From positions 1-37,334 of the forward strand of contig JAFUGM010000021.1 of NCBI GenBank assembly GCA_017469355.1: a stretch of 37,334 bases of DNA, written 5' to 3'. The notes beneath the pieces were generated by a model. The model saw nothing but the letters and a program-made list of their open reading frames with translations. It was not told the DNA's origin and ran no database searches. Made by a program: the position numbers and the translations under genes. Source of the DNA: Solobacterium sp. (GTDB lineage: Bacteria > Bacillota_I > Bacilli_A > Erysipelotrichales > Erysipelotrichaceae). Positions 28,122 to 35,540 of this stretch are shown here, piece after piece; the first letter of the stretch is position 1, and every line of letters starts with the position of its first letter.

Positions 28122-29789
28122 TCAGAATATCCCGTAGCTGTTGCCATGGTCATCCACACCCATATGAACCGCAGCCGGTTCCACTGGAAGTCCCGGCATG
28201 GTCAGAATGGATCCGGTATAGGCAACGATGAATCCCGCACCCCGGGAAATCGAGAAATCCGTGACGTGAATTGTAAATCCTTCCGGGCGCCCTTTCTGTT
28301 TTGGATCATCCGTTAAGGAAAGTGGAGTCTTTGCCATACAGATGGGAACCTGATCCCAACCCAGCGCTTCATACTGACGAATCTTTTCCAGTGCAGTTTC
28401 ACTGTATTCCACGCCAGATGCGCCATAGATGGTTTTCGCTACCGCCAGAATCTTATCGGGGATGGATTCCTTCACATCATAGATCGGCGCATAGCCGCTC
28501 TCTTCTTCACAGATCGATACTACGTGTTTAGCAAGGTCAATCGTTCCGTTTCCGCCATTTGCCCAGCCATCACTTTCTTCAACGGGATAGCCGTGTTCTT
28601 TACACCATTCAAACAGTGCTTGTACTTCCGCTGGTGTATCAGACGCGAATTTATTGATCGCTACGATAAAGGGAATATGGAACGCCTGAACGCTTTCGAT
28701 ATGTTTCTGAAGATTCTTTGCGCCTTCGATCATCGCTTCGATGTTTTCCTGCGAAAGATCCTTCTCTTCTACGCCGCCATGCATTTTCAGCGCCCGTACA
28801 GTTGCGACTACCACAACCGCATTGGGTTTGAGTCCGCCTAACCGGCATTTGATATCAAGGAACTTCTCTGCCCCAAGATCTGCGCCGAATCCCGCTTCCG
28901 TCACAACATAGTCCGCTAGCTTCAATGCGGTTGTTGTGGCAATCAGGGAGTTACAGCCATGGGCGATATTCGCAAATGGTCCGCCATGAACCAGCACCGG
29001 TGTATGTTCCAGCGTCTGAACCAGGTTTGGCATGACCGCATCCTTCATCACTACCGCAGCGGCACCATCTACACCCAGATCCTTTACCGTCACAGGCTGG
29101 TTGTCATAGGTATAGGCAACGATACAGCGGCTGATCCGCTCCTGAAGATCATTGAGATCTTTGGAAAGACAGAGAATCGCCATGATTTCCGTTGCGACGG
29201 TAATGACGAAGTGATCTTCCCGCTCAACGCCATTGACCTTACTTCCCTGACCGATCGTAATCGTACGCAAGGTGCGGTCATTCATATCCAGGCATCGTTT
29301 CCATTCCACCCGGGTCGGATCAATATTCAGCGGGTTTCCCTGGTAGATGCTGTTATCAAGTGCTGCGGCAATCAGATTTGTCGCCGTCGTAATCGCATGC
29401 ATGTCTCCTGTGAAATGAAGATTGATCGATTCCATCGGAACAACCTGGGCATAACCACCACCGGCTGCGCCGCCCTTCAGCCCGAATACCGGCCCAAGGG
29501 ATGGCTCTCGAAGACACGCCATGACATTAACACCGATCTTAGACAGTCCATCCGCAAGACCAATGGTTGTCGTGGACTTTCCTTCTCCCGCCTTGGTTGG
29601 ATTGATTGCCGTCACAAGAATCAGCTTTCCATCCGGATTGGCATTCACGGTATCCTTAATCTTCAGGGAAATCTTTGCTTTATCATTTCCATAAGGAATG
29701 ACAAATTCCCGGGAAATCCCCGCTTTTTCGGCAATGGTGTAAATATCTTCCAGGACAGCAGACTGGGCGATTTTCAGATCGTTGTTCAT
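28122..29789 (-). CDS. fhs: Formate--tetrahydrofolate ligase
   Basis: Makes 10-formyl-tetrahydrofolate from formate, ATP and tetrahydrofolate, feeding purine and formyl-methionine synthesis and, indirectly, the folate pool that MnmE uses. Length 555 aa is standard. The P-loop region is NPTKAGEGKSTTTIGLADGL. Further blocks are REPSLGPVFGLKGGAAGGGY and ITEAGFGADLGAEKFLDIK-like (here VTEAGFGADLGAEKF). The C-terminal end is GLPVEPAAVHMGVDDHGN. The start at 29789 has AAAGGAG seven bases upstream. It follows recR by 12 bases, not the Bacillus arrangement, and may be co-transcribed with dnaX-ybaB-recR. Confidence 0.97.
   Translation of the reverse strand: MNNDLKIAQSAVLEDIYTIAEKAGISREFVIPYGNDKAKISLKIKDTVNANPDGKLILVTAINPTKAGEGKSTTTIGLADGLSKIGVNVMACLREPSLGPVFGLKGGAAGGGYAQVVPMESINLHFTGDMHAITTATNLIAAALDNSIYQGNPLNIDPTRVEWKRCLDMNDRTLRTITIGQGSKVNGVEREDHFVITVATEIMAILCLSKDLNDLQERISRCIVAYTYDNQPVTVKDLGVDGAAAVVMKDAVMPNLVQTLEHTPVLVHGGPFANIAHGCNSLIATTTALKLADYVVTEAGFGADLGAEKFLDIKCRLGGLKPNAVVVVATVRALKMHGGVEEKDLSQENIEAMIEGAKNLQKHIESVQAFHIPFIVAINKFASDTPAEVQALFEWCKEHGYPVEESDGWANGGNGTIDLAKHVVSICEEESGYAPIYDVKESIPDKILAVAKTIYGASGVEYSETALEKIRQYEALGWDQVPICMAKTPLSLTDDPKQKGRPEGFTIHVTDFSISRGAGFIVAYTGSILTMPGLPVEPAAVHMGVDDHGNSYGIF
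29704..29717. promoter_or_regulatory. Candidate Noc-binding site within fhs
   Basis: AATTCCCGGGAAAT differs from the B. subtilis Noc box ATTTCCCGGGAAAT at one position. It lies within the first codons of fhs. With equal base frequencies a match this good is expected about 0.006 times in the window, but coding bias makes that only a guide. Confidence 0.45.
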
Positions 29790-29801
29790 GATATTCTCCT
29801 T

Positions 29802-30395
29802 TTACATCTTCCTTCTGTCCTGCAGCGCATGGGATAAGGTAATCTCATCCGCATAATCCAGCATTCCTCCCGAAGGCAGTCCATGGGCGATTCTTGTCAC
29901 AAGAACCTCCGGGCACTCCTTCTTTAAGAGACGATCGAGATACATCGCTGTAGTCTCCCCATCCATCGTAGTGCTGGTCGCGATAATCACTTCCCTTGCG
30001 CCGCGGGCGCGCTGGATCAGATCTTCCAGATTCAGGTCTTCGGGCAGAATTCCTTTTGAGGAAGAAATGAGTCCGTTCAGTACGTGATAAACTCCGTTGT
30101 ATTCTCCGGTACGCTCCATCGCCGAAACATCCTTCGCCGACTGAACCACAAAAATCTGTCCCTTGTCACGGGACTCTGTCCGGCAGATGGAACAGGTATC
30201 TTCATCAGTCAGATTTCCGCATACCGGGCAGTGATGCAGTTTCTGTTTTACCTGAATCAGAGCGTCCGCGAACCGCTGTGCATCCTCGGAAGGCTGTTCC
30301 GCGATCATCAGCGCATAACGCTCCGCCGTTTTCTCCCCGACTCCAGGAAGGCGGCGGAACTGTTCGATCAGCTCCTGTAAACTGGCCGGATACAT
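29802..30395 (-). CDS. recR: Recombination mediator RecR
   Basis: Ring-forming protein that works with RecO (and RecF) to load RecA at gaps. Length 197 aa, normal. It starts with the HhH region (EQFRRLPGVGEKTAERYAL). The Cys4 zinc finger CPVCGNLTDEDTCSIC comes next, and a TOPRIM domain follows (FVVQSAKDVSAMERTGEYNG, then EVIIATSTTMDGETTAMYL). It lies three bases after ybaB, the standard dnaX-ybaB-recR order of Bacillota. Confidence 0.97.
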   Translation of the reverse strand: MYPASLQELIEQFRRLPGVGEKTAERYALMIAEQPSEDAQRFADALIQVKQKLHHCPVCGNLTDEDTCSICRTESRDKGQIFVVQSAKDVSAMERTGEYNGVYHVLNGLISSSKGILPEDLNLEDLIQRARGAREVIIATSTTMDGETTAMYLDRLLKKECPEVLVTRIAHGLPSGGMLDYADEITLSHALQDRRKM

Positions 30396-30398
30396 TTC

Positions 30399-30707
30399 TT
30401 ACAGCCCCGGAATGGTTACGCCCTGTGTAATGGCGCCCATCTTTTCTTCCCGGTCTACCCGGGCCTGTTCGACTGCGTTATTGAACGCAAGCAGAATCAT
30501 ATCCTGCAGCATATCCTTATTGTCCTTATCCAGAAGATCATCGTGAATGTTTACTTCCAGGGCATCGTTGTTTCCGTTGACCTTTACGGTGACGCCTTCA
30601 CTTCCGCCGCTGTTTCCCTCATACACCTGTTCCTGCAGTTCCTGCTCTACCTTCTTGAGCTGTTTCTGCATCTTCTGTGCCTGTTCCATAATTCTTCGCA
30701 TGTCCAT
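30399..30707 (-). CDS. ybaB: YbaB/EbfC family nucleoid-associated protein
   Basis: Small dimeric DNA-binding protein of 102 aa that coats or bends DNA; its precise role is unclear in most species. The sequence has the typical N-terminal helix (RRIMEQAQKMQKQLKKVEQE), then the beta part EGVTVKVNGNNDALEVNIHD and a C-terminal helix. ATG 30707 was chosen because AAGGAG lies nine bases upstream and the family starts here; an earlier ATG at 30728 would overlap the dnaX end. It sits four bases after the dnaX stop. Confidence 0.95.
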   Translation of the reverse strand: MDMRRIMEQAQKMQKQLKKVEQELQEQVYEGNSGGSEGVTVKVNGNNDALEVNIHDDLLDKDNKDMLQDMILLAFNNAVEQARVDREEKMGAITQGVTIPGL

Positions 30708-30711
30708 AGGT

Positions 30712-32403
30712 TTATTCTCCTTCGTCAATTACTTCGACATTGTCTTTGCCAAATAATTCAAATACTGCATCTTCCTGCTGTTTCAGCTGATCCTCTTTTG
30801 AAGGTTCCAAGTCCTGAAAGCGGACTATTTTCCTGGGCGCAGGAAGTGTATTAGCCCGGGCACGGTTTCGGAATTCCTCCACCGCTTCACCATAGCGGGA
30901 TGTGGTTACCGCAAACGGCACTCGATCTAATCCGCCTTCTTTCAGATATTCATAGAACTTCTCTTTGAATTCCGCCTCTTCTGCCATATGGGCCGCCGCC
31001 GCAGATCCACTCAGCAGTAATACATCCTTACCAGCAGCGCAGAGTTTCATCTGCCGTAACAACGCGTTGAATCGATTCATTCCAGGGGTGGATAACAACC
31101 GGTTCAATACCTGTTCCGCATTCGCCTTTTCCACCTTATCGCACTGTACCAGCAGTTCCAGAACATCTTCATTGCTTAATTCTTTCGTCTCCGGCTCACT
31201 CACAGTCGCCGTCTTAGGTGGCTCAGGGGTACTCGGCGCACTGATCGGAACACTATGCTCCGGTTCCTTTACTGGGACCGCCGCTGGTGCTGCGAGGGGT
31301 GGAGCGGGTATACTCTCCTGCACTTTGGTGGTGGAAAGATTCATGAGTTCAAGACAGGCAATCTCAAATACTGAAGTGACCGATACCGCCGTGCGGTAAC
31401 GATCTTCCGCTTTCATAAACACATCAATCATCGCCAACATACGGGATACCGGAACCGACTGTAACATCATGGCCTGTTCTTCCCGCAATACATGAAGACT
31501 GCCGGTCTCCCTGGTGTACTGGTAGATAATGCCATCCTTTAATGCGGTGATGAGATCTTCCGTAAGACGCCTCAGATCCGTACCATGTTCTTCACAATTG
31601 CGAATCTGCGCCAGTACGGCACTGAGGTTTCCCTCCATGATTCCCTTCAGAAGATTCAGCTGCTCTTCTGTTGACGCAAGTCCAAAGATGGAGTCAATGA
31701 CTTCTTCTGTGATCTCACCATTCCCATAAGCTCTTGCCTGTTCGAGAATTGAAAGCGAATCACGCATTCCTCCATCCGCAAGTTCCGCAATCTTACGAGC
31801 TGCTTCACTCTCCAGAAGAAATCCTTCCTGCACTGCGATGTTCAACAAATGGGCCTGAATCTTATCGATCTCCACTTTGGAGAAATCAAACCGCTGACAG
31901 CGGGAGATGATGGTCTTCAGAAGTTTCTGCGGGTCTGTTGTCGCAAGAATGAAAATGACATGTTCGGGAGGTTCTTCCAGTGTTTTCAACAATGCGCTTG
32001 CGGCACTGGAAGAAAGCTGATGAACCTCATCGACGATGTAGATTTTGTTTTGTCCCATCATCGGAGAGAGCCTTGCCCGATCAATCAGGTCACGGATGTC
32101 CTCAACATGGGTCTCGTTCGCCGCATTGATTTCAATGATGTCGGGATGCGTTCCTTCCATGGCCGCTTTACAGTTAGCGCACTCATTACATGGGGCACGG
32201 TCTGGATGTTCGCAGTTTACAGCCCGCGCAAGGAGTCTTGCCATAGAGGTTTTTCCCGTACCTCTGGGTCCGCAGAAAAGATAGGCATGTCCTACCTTGT
32301 TCTCCTTTACGGCGTTTCGGACTGCCCGAACGACATATTCCTGGCCAACCAGTTCATCAAAGGACTGTGACCGGTATTTCTGATACAGTGCTGTGTTACT
32401 CAT
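30712..32403 (-). CDS. dnaX: DNA polymerase III subunit gamma/tau
   Basis: Clamp-loader ATPase and organiser of the replisome. Length 563 aa. Walker A is GPRGTGKT at 45-52, the zinc site is the Cys cluster in CEHPDRAPCNECANC, and the Walker B region reads KIYIVDEVHQLS. The SRC motif occurs in IISRCQRFDF. A Pro/Ala-rich linker at about 370-410 (PAPPLAAPAAVPVKEPEHS) separates the ATPase from the tau-like C-terminal part. I see no obvious slippery A-run for programmed frameshifting, so only the full-length form is supported. The ribosome site is weak. It leads the dnaX-ybaB-recR run. Confidence 0.96.
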   Translation of the reverse strand: MSNTALYQKYRSQSFDELVGQEYVVRAVRNAVKENKVGHAYLFCGPRGTGKTSMARLLARAVNCEHPDRAPCNECANCKAAMEGTHPDIIEINAANETHVEDIRDLIDRARLSPMMGQNKIYIVDEVHQLSSSAASALLKTLEEPPEHVIFILATTDPQKLLKTIISRCQRFDFSKVEIDKIQAHLLNIAVQEGFLLESEAARKIAELADGGMRDSLSILEQARAYGNGEITEEVIDSIFGLASTEEQLNLLKGIMEGNLSAVLAQIRNCEEHGTDLRRLTEDLITALKDGIIYQYTRETGSLHVLREEQAMMLQSVPVSRMLAMIDVFMKAEDRYRTAVSVTSVFEIACLELMNLSTTKVQESIPAPPLAAPAAVPVKEPEHSVPISAPSTPEPPKTATVSEPETKELSNEDVLELLVQCDKVEKANAEQVLNRLLSTPGMNRFNALLRQMKLCAAGKDVLLLSGSAAAAHMAEEAEFKEKFYEYLKEGGLDRVPFAVTTSRYGEAVEEFRNRARANTLPAPRKIVRFQDLEPSKEDQLKQQEDAVFELFGKDNVEVIDEGE

Positions 32404-32423
32404 AGTTTTTTCTTTACGGCATC

Positions 32424-32429
32424 ATTATA
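32424..32429 (-). promoter_or_regulatory. dnaX: Candidate -10 element of the dnaX promoter
   Basis: Read on the minus strand the sequence is ATATATAAT, containing a perfect TATAAT 20 bases before the dnaX ATG. The -35 is unclear: an ATGACA hexamer is four bases too far upstream. The -10 is flanked by two copies of GATGCCG. Confidence 0.4.
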
Positions 32430-32452
32430 TATGATTGCGGCATCTCTTTCTG

Positions 32453-33922
32453 TCATTCCGTCGTAAGATTTTCAATCGTTATATTCTCACAATTACGTAA
32501 TACAGGCTCTTTGATTGACCCTGTGATATGACAGTCGCGAATCACTGCGTCCTTTAACGCATGCCCAGGGATATCAAATCCTTCCAGTTCAATGGGTGGA
32601 ACTTCCAGAACTTCTCCTTCGATCGTATGAGCAATTCCGCTGAGCGTCAGCCGCTCAAAGCGGAAGCGTTCAAAGATCGGTGCAGTCGGAGCCGGAATTC
32701 CGTCATCGTTATAGGGTACAGAATGTGCGATGATTCTCGGCAGCTTACAATCACTGACTTCAATATCTCTGACATAGCCTCCTCGCTTAGGCGTACCTTT
32801 GATTAATACCCCAAATCCGGAGGTTTCAAAGTCACAGTCATAGATTTTCACATCTTCCACCCCACCGGAAATCTCACTTCCGATCGCAATGCCATGGCCA
32901 AAGGTGCTGACACAATCAAAGACATGGATGTGTCTGGTGGGACGGTTGATCTGATTCCCTTCCGGATTCTTTCCGGATTTAATCGCCACCGCATCATCTC
33001 CTGTTTCAAACCGGCACGCAAATACGGCACAGTTCTCCGAGGAATCCGGATCCCATCCATCTCCGTTCCACACCCCTTCTGAGATAAACGTGCAGTGGTC
33101 GGTAACGATGGAATCACTGTAAATCATATGAACATTCCAGCAGGCCCCATTTTTCAGTGTCAATCCACTGATCCGAACATTCTCTGTATTACTGAGATTA
33201 ATGAGCCTTGGCCGAACCCGACCCGGAATTGTATTATCGTTTTCACAGCTTTCCACCAGTTCCTGATGTTCTTCAAGATAGGTCTTCAGCCGCTCCCGCT
33301 CCTGTTCAATCACTGCCAGCGCCAGTTCCTGGCCGCCGCTTTCGATTGTCCCATGTCCGTAAATCAACACATTTCCAGAGGTCGGACCGCTGTTATGGTC
33401 CAGTGTTCCTAGATTCAACAAGGAACTGTAGCACTCTCCTTCAATGCCTTCAAAGCGGCTTGGAATTCTTGGCAGATAATCTTTCGGACACGCTGTTCCC
33501 TTTAATACTGCCCCTGCTTCAAGGTAGAGTGACATGTCACTGTGTAACCGCAGTGCCCCCGTACAATAGATGCCTGGTGGAAGTACAACCTCTTCATTTT
33601 TTCCACAGGCATCCAATGCGGCTTGAAGGGCTTCCGTATCCATGGTGGTTCCATCCCCTGTCGCACCATACTCTCTGACGTTATGGCGAACCGAAATTGA
33701 TCTTGTGCTGCAGGTACCACTGCCAAGAAACTGTTCTCCCATCAGAACTTCGACTGTATACTCTGTCTCTGGTGTTAAGGAAACAAAAGTATGATGCGTA
33801 CGATGTACTTCTGTTGTTGTCCCATTCAAAGAGATGGTATAGGTAGTTTCTCCGTCTGCGCCCTCTGGTTTTTCAAACCAGACGGTCAATGATGTGGATG
33901 TTGTAAGAAAATTCAGCCGCAT
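32453..33922 (-). CDS. Glycoside hydrolase family 28 protein (polygalacturonase-like)
   Basis: Predicted pectin-type glycosidase of 489 aa with a right-handed beta-helix fold. Residues about 1-80 form a fibronectin III-like domain (SLTVWFEKPEG, then YTVEVLMGEQFLGSG). The GH28 part begins at NVREYGATGDGTTMDTEALQ and has the active-site motifs NGDGWDPDSSENC (catalytic Asp pair), TGDDAVAIKSG, and GHGIAIGSE. There is no signal peptide, so it probably acts on imported oligosaccharides in the cytoplasm. ATG 33922 was chosen because a GGAGGAG site lies six to seven bases upstream; an earlier ATG at 33943 is less likely. It interrupts the tadA-dnaX neighbourhood known from Bacillus, suggesting acquisition. 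It could supply sugars to the dehydrogenases at the left end. Confidence 0.9.
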   Translation of the reverse strand: MRLNFLTTSTSLTVWFEKPEGADGETTYTISLNGTTTEVHRTHHTFVSLTPETEYTVEVLMGEQFLGSGTCSTRSISVRHNVREYGATGDGTTMDTEALQAALDACGKNEEVVLPPGIYCTGALRLHSDMSLYLEAGAVLKGTACPKDYLPRIPSRFEGIEGECYSSLLNLGTLDHNSGPTSGNVLIYGHGTIESGGQELALAVIEQERERLKTYLEEHQELVESCENDNTIPGRVRPRLINLSNTENVRISGLTLKNGACWNVHMIYSDSIVTDHCTFISEGVWNGDGWDPDSSENCAVFACRFETGDDAVAIKSGKNPEGNQINRPTRHIHVFDCVSTFGHGIAIGSEISGGVEDVKIYDCDFETSGFGVLIKGTPKRGGYVRDIEVSDCKLPRIIAHSVPYNDDGIPAPTAPIFERFRFERLTLSGIAHTIEGEVLEVPPIELEGFDIPGHALKDAVIRDCHITGSIKEPVLRNCENITIENLTTE

Positions 33923-33959
33923 AGCACTCCTCCGCATGATCATTCACGCATGCATACCT

Positions 33960-33965
33960 ATTATA
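33960..33965 (-). promoter_or_regulatory. Candidate -10 element of the GH28 gene promoter
   Basis: The minus strand has TATAAT 38 bases before the GH28 start, just past the tadA terminator. No recognisable -35 is seen because the position is occupied by the terminator stem. Confidence 0.4.
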
Positions 33966-33972
33966 AAGAAGA

Positions 33973-34003
33973 AACCCGTGGAAGTACGCATGTTCCGCGG
34001 GTT
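33973..34003 (-). terminator. Terminator of tadA
   Basis: AACCCG-T-GGAA and TTCC-G-CGGGTT form an 11-bp stem including one G/T pair, with a 9-base loop. On the minus strand it is followed by TTTCTTCTTT. Its first base is the last base of the tadA stop codon. Confidence 0.75.
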
Positions 34004-34482
34004 CATTTCTGTTTTGTCAAAGCGCGTTTTTCCCGGAAAAACGATGTCAGAATCTCAGCGCATTCCTCTTTGAGAATTCCACCGGTCAGTTCTTTGGGAT
34101 ATACACCGATATGAGGAATCTGTTTTACCTGAACCCGACTGACGGTTGCGCCGCCTTTGGGGTCTTCGGTTCCGTAGTACAGATGATGAATTCGTGAGAG
34201 ACTGATCGCTCCGGTGCACATCATGCATGGTTCCAGCGTGACATACAGATCACAATCCGAAAGATTCCAGCTGTTCAGTTTCTTCGAAGCCTTCTGAATG
34301 GCGAGAAATTCCGCATGCGCGCTTGCCTGCTGGTTTTTTTCACGCAGGTTATGAGCCCTTGCGATCACAGCTCCGTCTTTTACGATCACCGCTCCCACCG
34401 GAACTTCATCCATCTGCCGGGCTTTCTCTGCTTCACGAAGCGCAAGGCGCATATAGTCTTCTGCTGTCTTTTCTTTCTTCAT
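34003..34482 (-). CDS. tadA: tRNA-specific adenosine deaminase TadA
   Basis: Converts A34 to inosine in tRNA-Arg(ACG), a wobble change required for decoding. Length about 159 aa. The zinc-binding deaminase motif is intact: HAEFLAI with the catalytic Glu, and PCMMC in LEPCMMCTGAISLSRI. ATG 34482 gives the normal family start (MKKEKTAEDYMRLALREAEK). No Shine-Dalgarno is visible upstream because the ATG is eight bases past the end of the SRP RNA T tract; translation may begin on a read-through or leader-poor transcript. ffs-tadA adjacency is the usual Bacillota arrangement, though here dnaX is separated by the GH28 gene. Confidence 0.95.
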   Translation of the reverse strand: MKKEKTAEDYMRLALREAEKARQMDEVPVGAVIVKDGAVIARAHNLREKNQQASAHAEFLAIQKASKKLNSWNLSDCDLYVTLEPCMMCTGAISLSRIHHLYYGTEDPKGGATVSRVQVKQIPHIGVYPKELTGGILKEECAEILTSFFREKRALTKQK

Positions 34483-34489
34483 AATAATC

Positions 34490-34573
34490 AAACAAAAATG
34501 GTACACGCAGACAGAGGTTTGTATGGCTGCTTCCTTCCGGACCTGACCAGGTTGTATACATGGCTGCTGTACC
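34490..34573 (-). ncRNA. ffs: Signal recognition particle RNA, small bacterial type
   Basis: Read on the minus strand the RNA contains the near-invariant SRP apical region GGTCAGGTCCGGAAGGAAGC with the GGAA tetraloop and the internal loops that bind Ffh. The 5' end GGTAC-A-GCAG pairs with the 3' end CTGC-GT-GTACC (to 34500), closing a single long hairpin. A T run (ATTTTTGTTTG, 34499-34489) follows as a terminator. The body is about 74 bases, short even for this class. A TATAAT box precedes it at a suitable distance. Confidence 0.93.
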
Positions 34574-34579
34574 GCAGTT

Positions 34580-34585
34580 ATTATA
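34580..34585 (-). promoter_or_regulatory. ffs: -10 element of the ffs promoter
   Basis: Perfect TATAAT on the minus strand, six bases before the inferred 5' G of the SRP RNA at 34573. The -35 at a 17-base spacing reads TTTTGT, which is weak. Confidence 0.6.
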
Positions 34586-34599
34586 ACAGAACTCCAGCA

Positions 34600-34628
34600 A
34601 AAACAAAACCAGACGCAGCGTCATGCGT
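34600..34628 (-). terminator. Possible weak terminator of the ydcF-like gene
   Basis: On the minus strand ACGCA pairs with TGCGT over a 6-base loop, and after CTGG comes TTTTGTTTTT. The stem is short and the T run is offset by four bases, so termination may be partial. It overlaps the ffs -35 region. Confidence 0.35.
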
Positions 34629-34633
34629 GCATG

Positions 34634-35425
34634 TTAAATTCTGTGAATCAGCCAACTGTCAAGAATCCCATACATTTCCCGTATCACACATGCGCCAACA
34701 CTCCACCATGGCGTACTTGAAGTCACTGCACGTGCGGTTAAGCCATTTCGTTTTGCATATAGACAGGAGCGATACGCATGAAAGTTGCTGGTAACGATCA
34801 CGACATGGGTTGATAACCCTTCTGCGTGAATCAGTGTTGCAGAATAACGAAGGTTTTCCGCGGTCGATGTCGATTCATCTTCCAGATAGATTCGTGATTC
34901 ATCAATTCCCGCATCCATCAGCGCCTGTTTCATAGATTCTGCTTCGGTAATCGGAATATCGCCACCGATTCCGCCACCGCTCACGATAATCGGAGCCTCC
35001 AAATGCGATTTGAGGTAGTCCACTGCCGCATCTACCCGTCCCTGCATCAGAATGGATGGCTTACCATCGGAATCAACGCCTGTCCCAAGAATAATAACCA
35101 CCGCATCCTCTGAAACATCATTGGCAGGGATTCCAAATGTCATTACGCCCAATGTAATCACTGCGCAGCCCGCAAGTAACCCGCAACAACCTCTAAGAAC
35201 GCTCGTTGCTTTTGAATGTGCTGCTTTCCACGCATCCCATTGGGACGCATGACTCCATTTCAACGCCAATGTAATAGAAACCAGCAGTCCGGTCCAGCTT
35301 CCGATATTGTCATAATGAAGTCCGATTTCGCAGAGAAAATACACTCCGGCAATGATCGTGGCCATAGTGAAGAATTCATACCGTTTTTCTCTGTTCTGTG
35401 TTCTCATTTGTTTCACGTGAAACAT
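34634..35425 (-). CDS. YdcF/DUF218 family membrane protein
   Basis: Membrane protein of 263 aa. About three hydrophobic helices occupy residues 20-105 (FFTMATIIAGVYFLCEIGL, GSWTGLLVSITLALKW, GLLAGCAVITLGVMTFG). The rest is a DUF218 domain: VVIILGTGVDSDG, GRVDAAVDYLKSHLEAPIIV, SGGG, ITEAESMKQALMDAGI, and STSTAENLRYSATLI. SanA/YdcF/ElyC-like relatives are linked to envelope integrity, but the activity is unknown. The start ATG 35425 makes the first residues MFHVKQ, which are encoded by a parS site. A later ATG at 35407 is possible. The ATG is ten bases from the 3' end of the group II intron, so the natural leader and ribosome site lie in the upstream exon, outside the window. Confidence 0.85.
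   Translation of the reverse strand: MFHVKQMRTQNREKRYEFFTMATIIAGVYFLCEIGLHYDNIGSWTGLLVSITLALKWSHASQWDAWKAAHSKATSVLRGCCGLLAGCAVITLGVMTFGIPANDVSEDAVVIILGTGVDSDGKPSILMQGRVDAAVDYLKSHLEAPIIVSGGGIGGDIPITEAESMKQALMDAGIDESRIYLEDESTSTAENLRYSATLIHAEGLSTHVVIVTSNFHAYRSCLYAKRNGLTARAVTSSTPWWSVGACVIREMYGILDSWLIHRI
35409..35424. promoter_or_regulatory. parS: parS, centromere-like ParB-binding site
   Basis: TGTTTCACGTGAAACA is a perfect 16-bp palindrome identical to the B. subtilis parS consensus. It is the only such site in the window. It encodes residues 1-6 of the YdcF-like protein and lies about 14 kb from parA and parB, in keeping with an origin-proximal location. Confidence 0.95.
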
Positions 35426-35506
35426 TCATTGTTTGTCGAGTAGGCATTCTCGACACTCCTTTCAAACAAAATAAACTTGTGAAAGGCTTGCCTGACACCC
35501 CTCACA

Positions 35507-35539
35507 GAACCGTACGTGCGATTCTCCCGCATACGGCTC
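35507..35539 (-). ncRNA. Group II intron domain V
   Basis: Minus-strand sequence begins GAGCCGTATGCGGG and ends CGCACGTACGGTTC, a 33-base hairpin with the catalytic triad region and closing pairs typical of domain V. It starts two bases after the RT stop codon. Confidence 0.85.
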
Positions 35540-35540
35540 T

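Noticed and set aside
28237-28250. Third possible Noc box (GCACCCCGGGAAAT)
   Set aside because: Only the right half matches; the left half has four mismatches, so it is within chance.
30712-32403. Programmed frameshift in dnaX producing a short gamma form
   Set aside because: No A-rich slippery sequence with a following hairpin was apparent.
34025-34043. 19-base palindrome CGTTTTTCC-C-GGAAAAACG within tadA
   Set aside because: Lies in the coding end of tadA and matches no known site; no T tract fits a terminator there.
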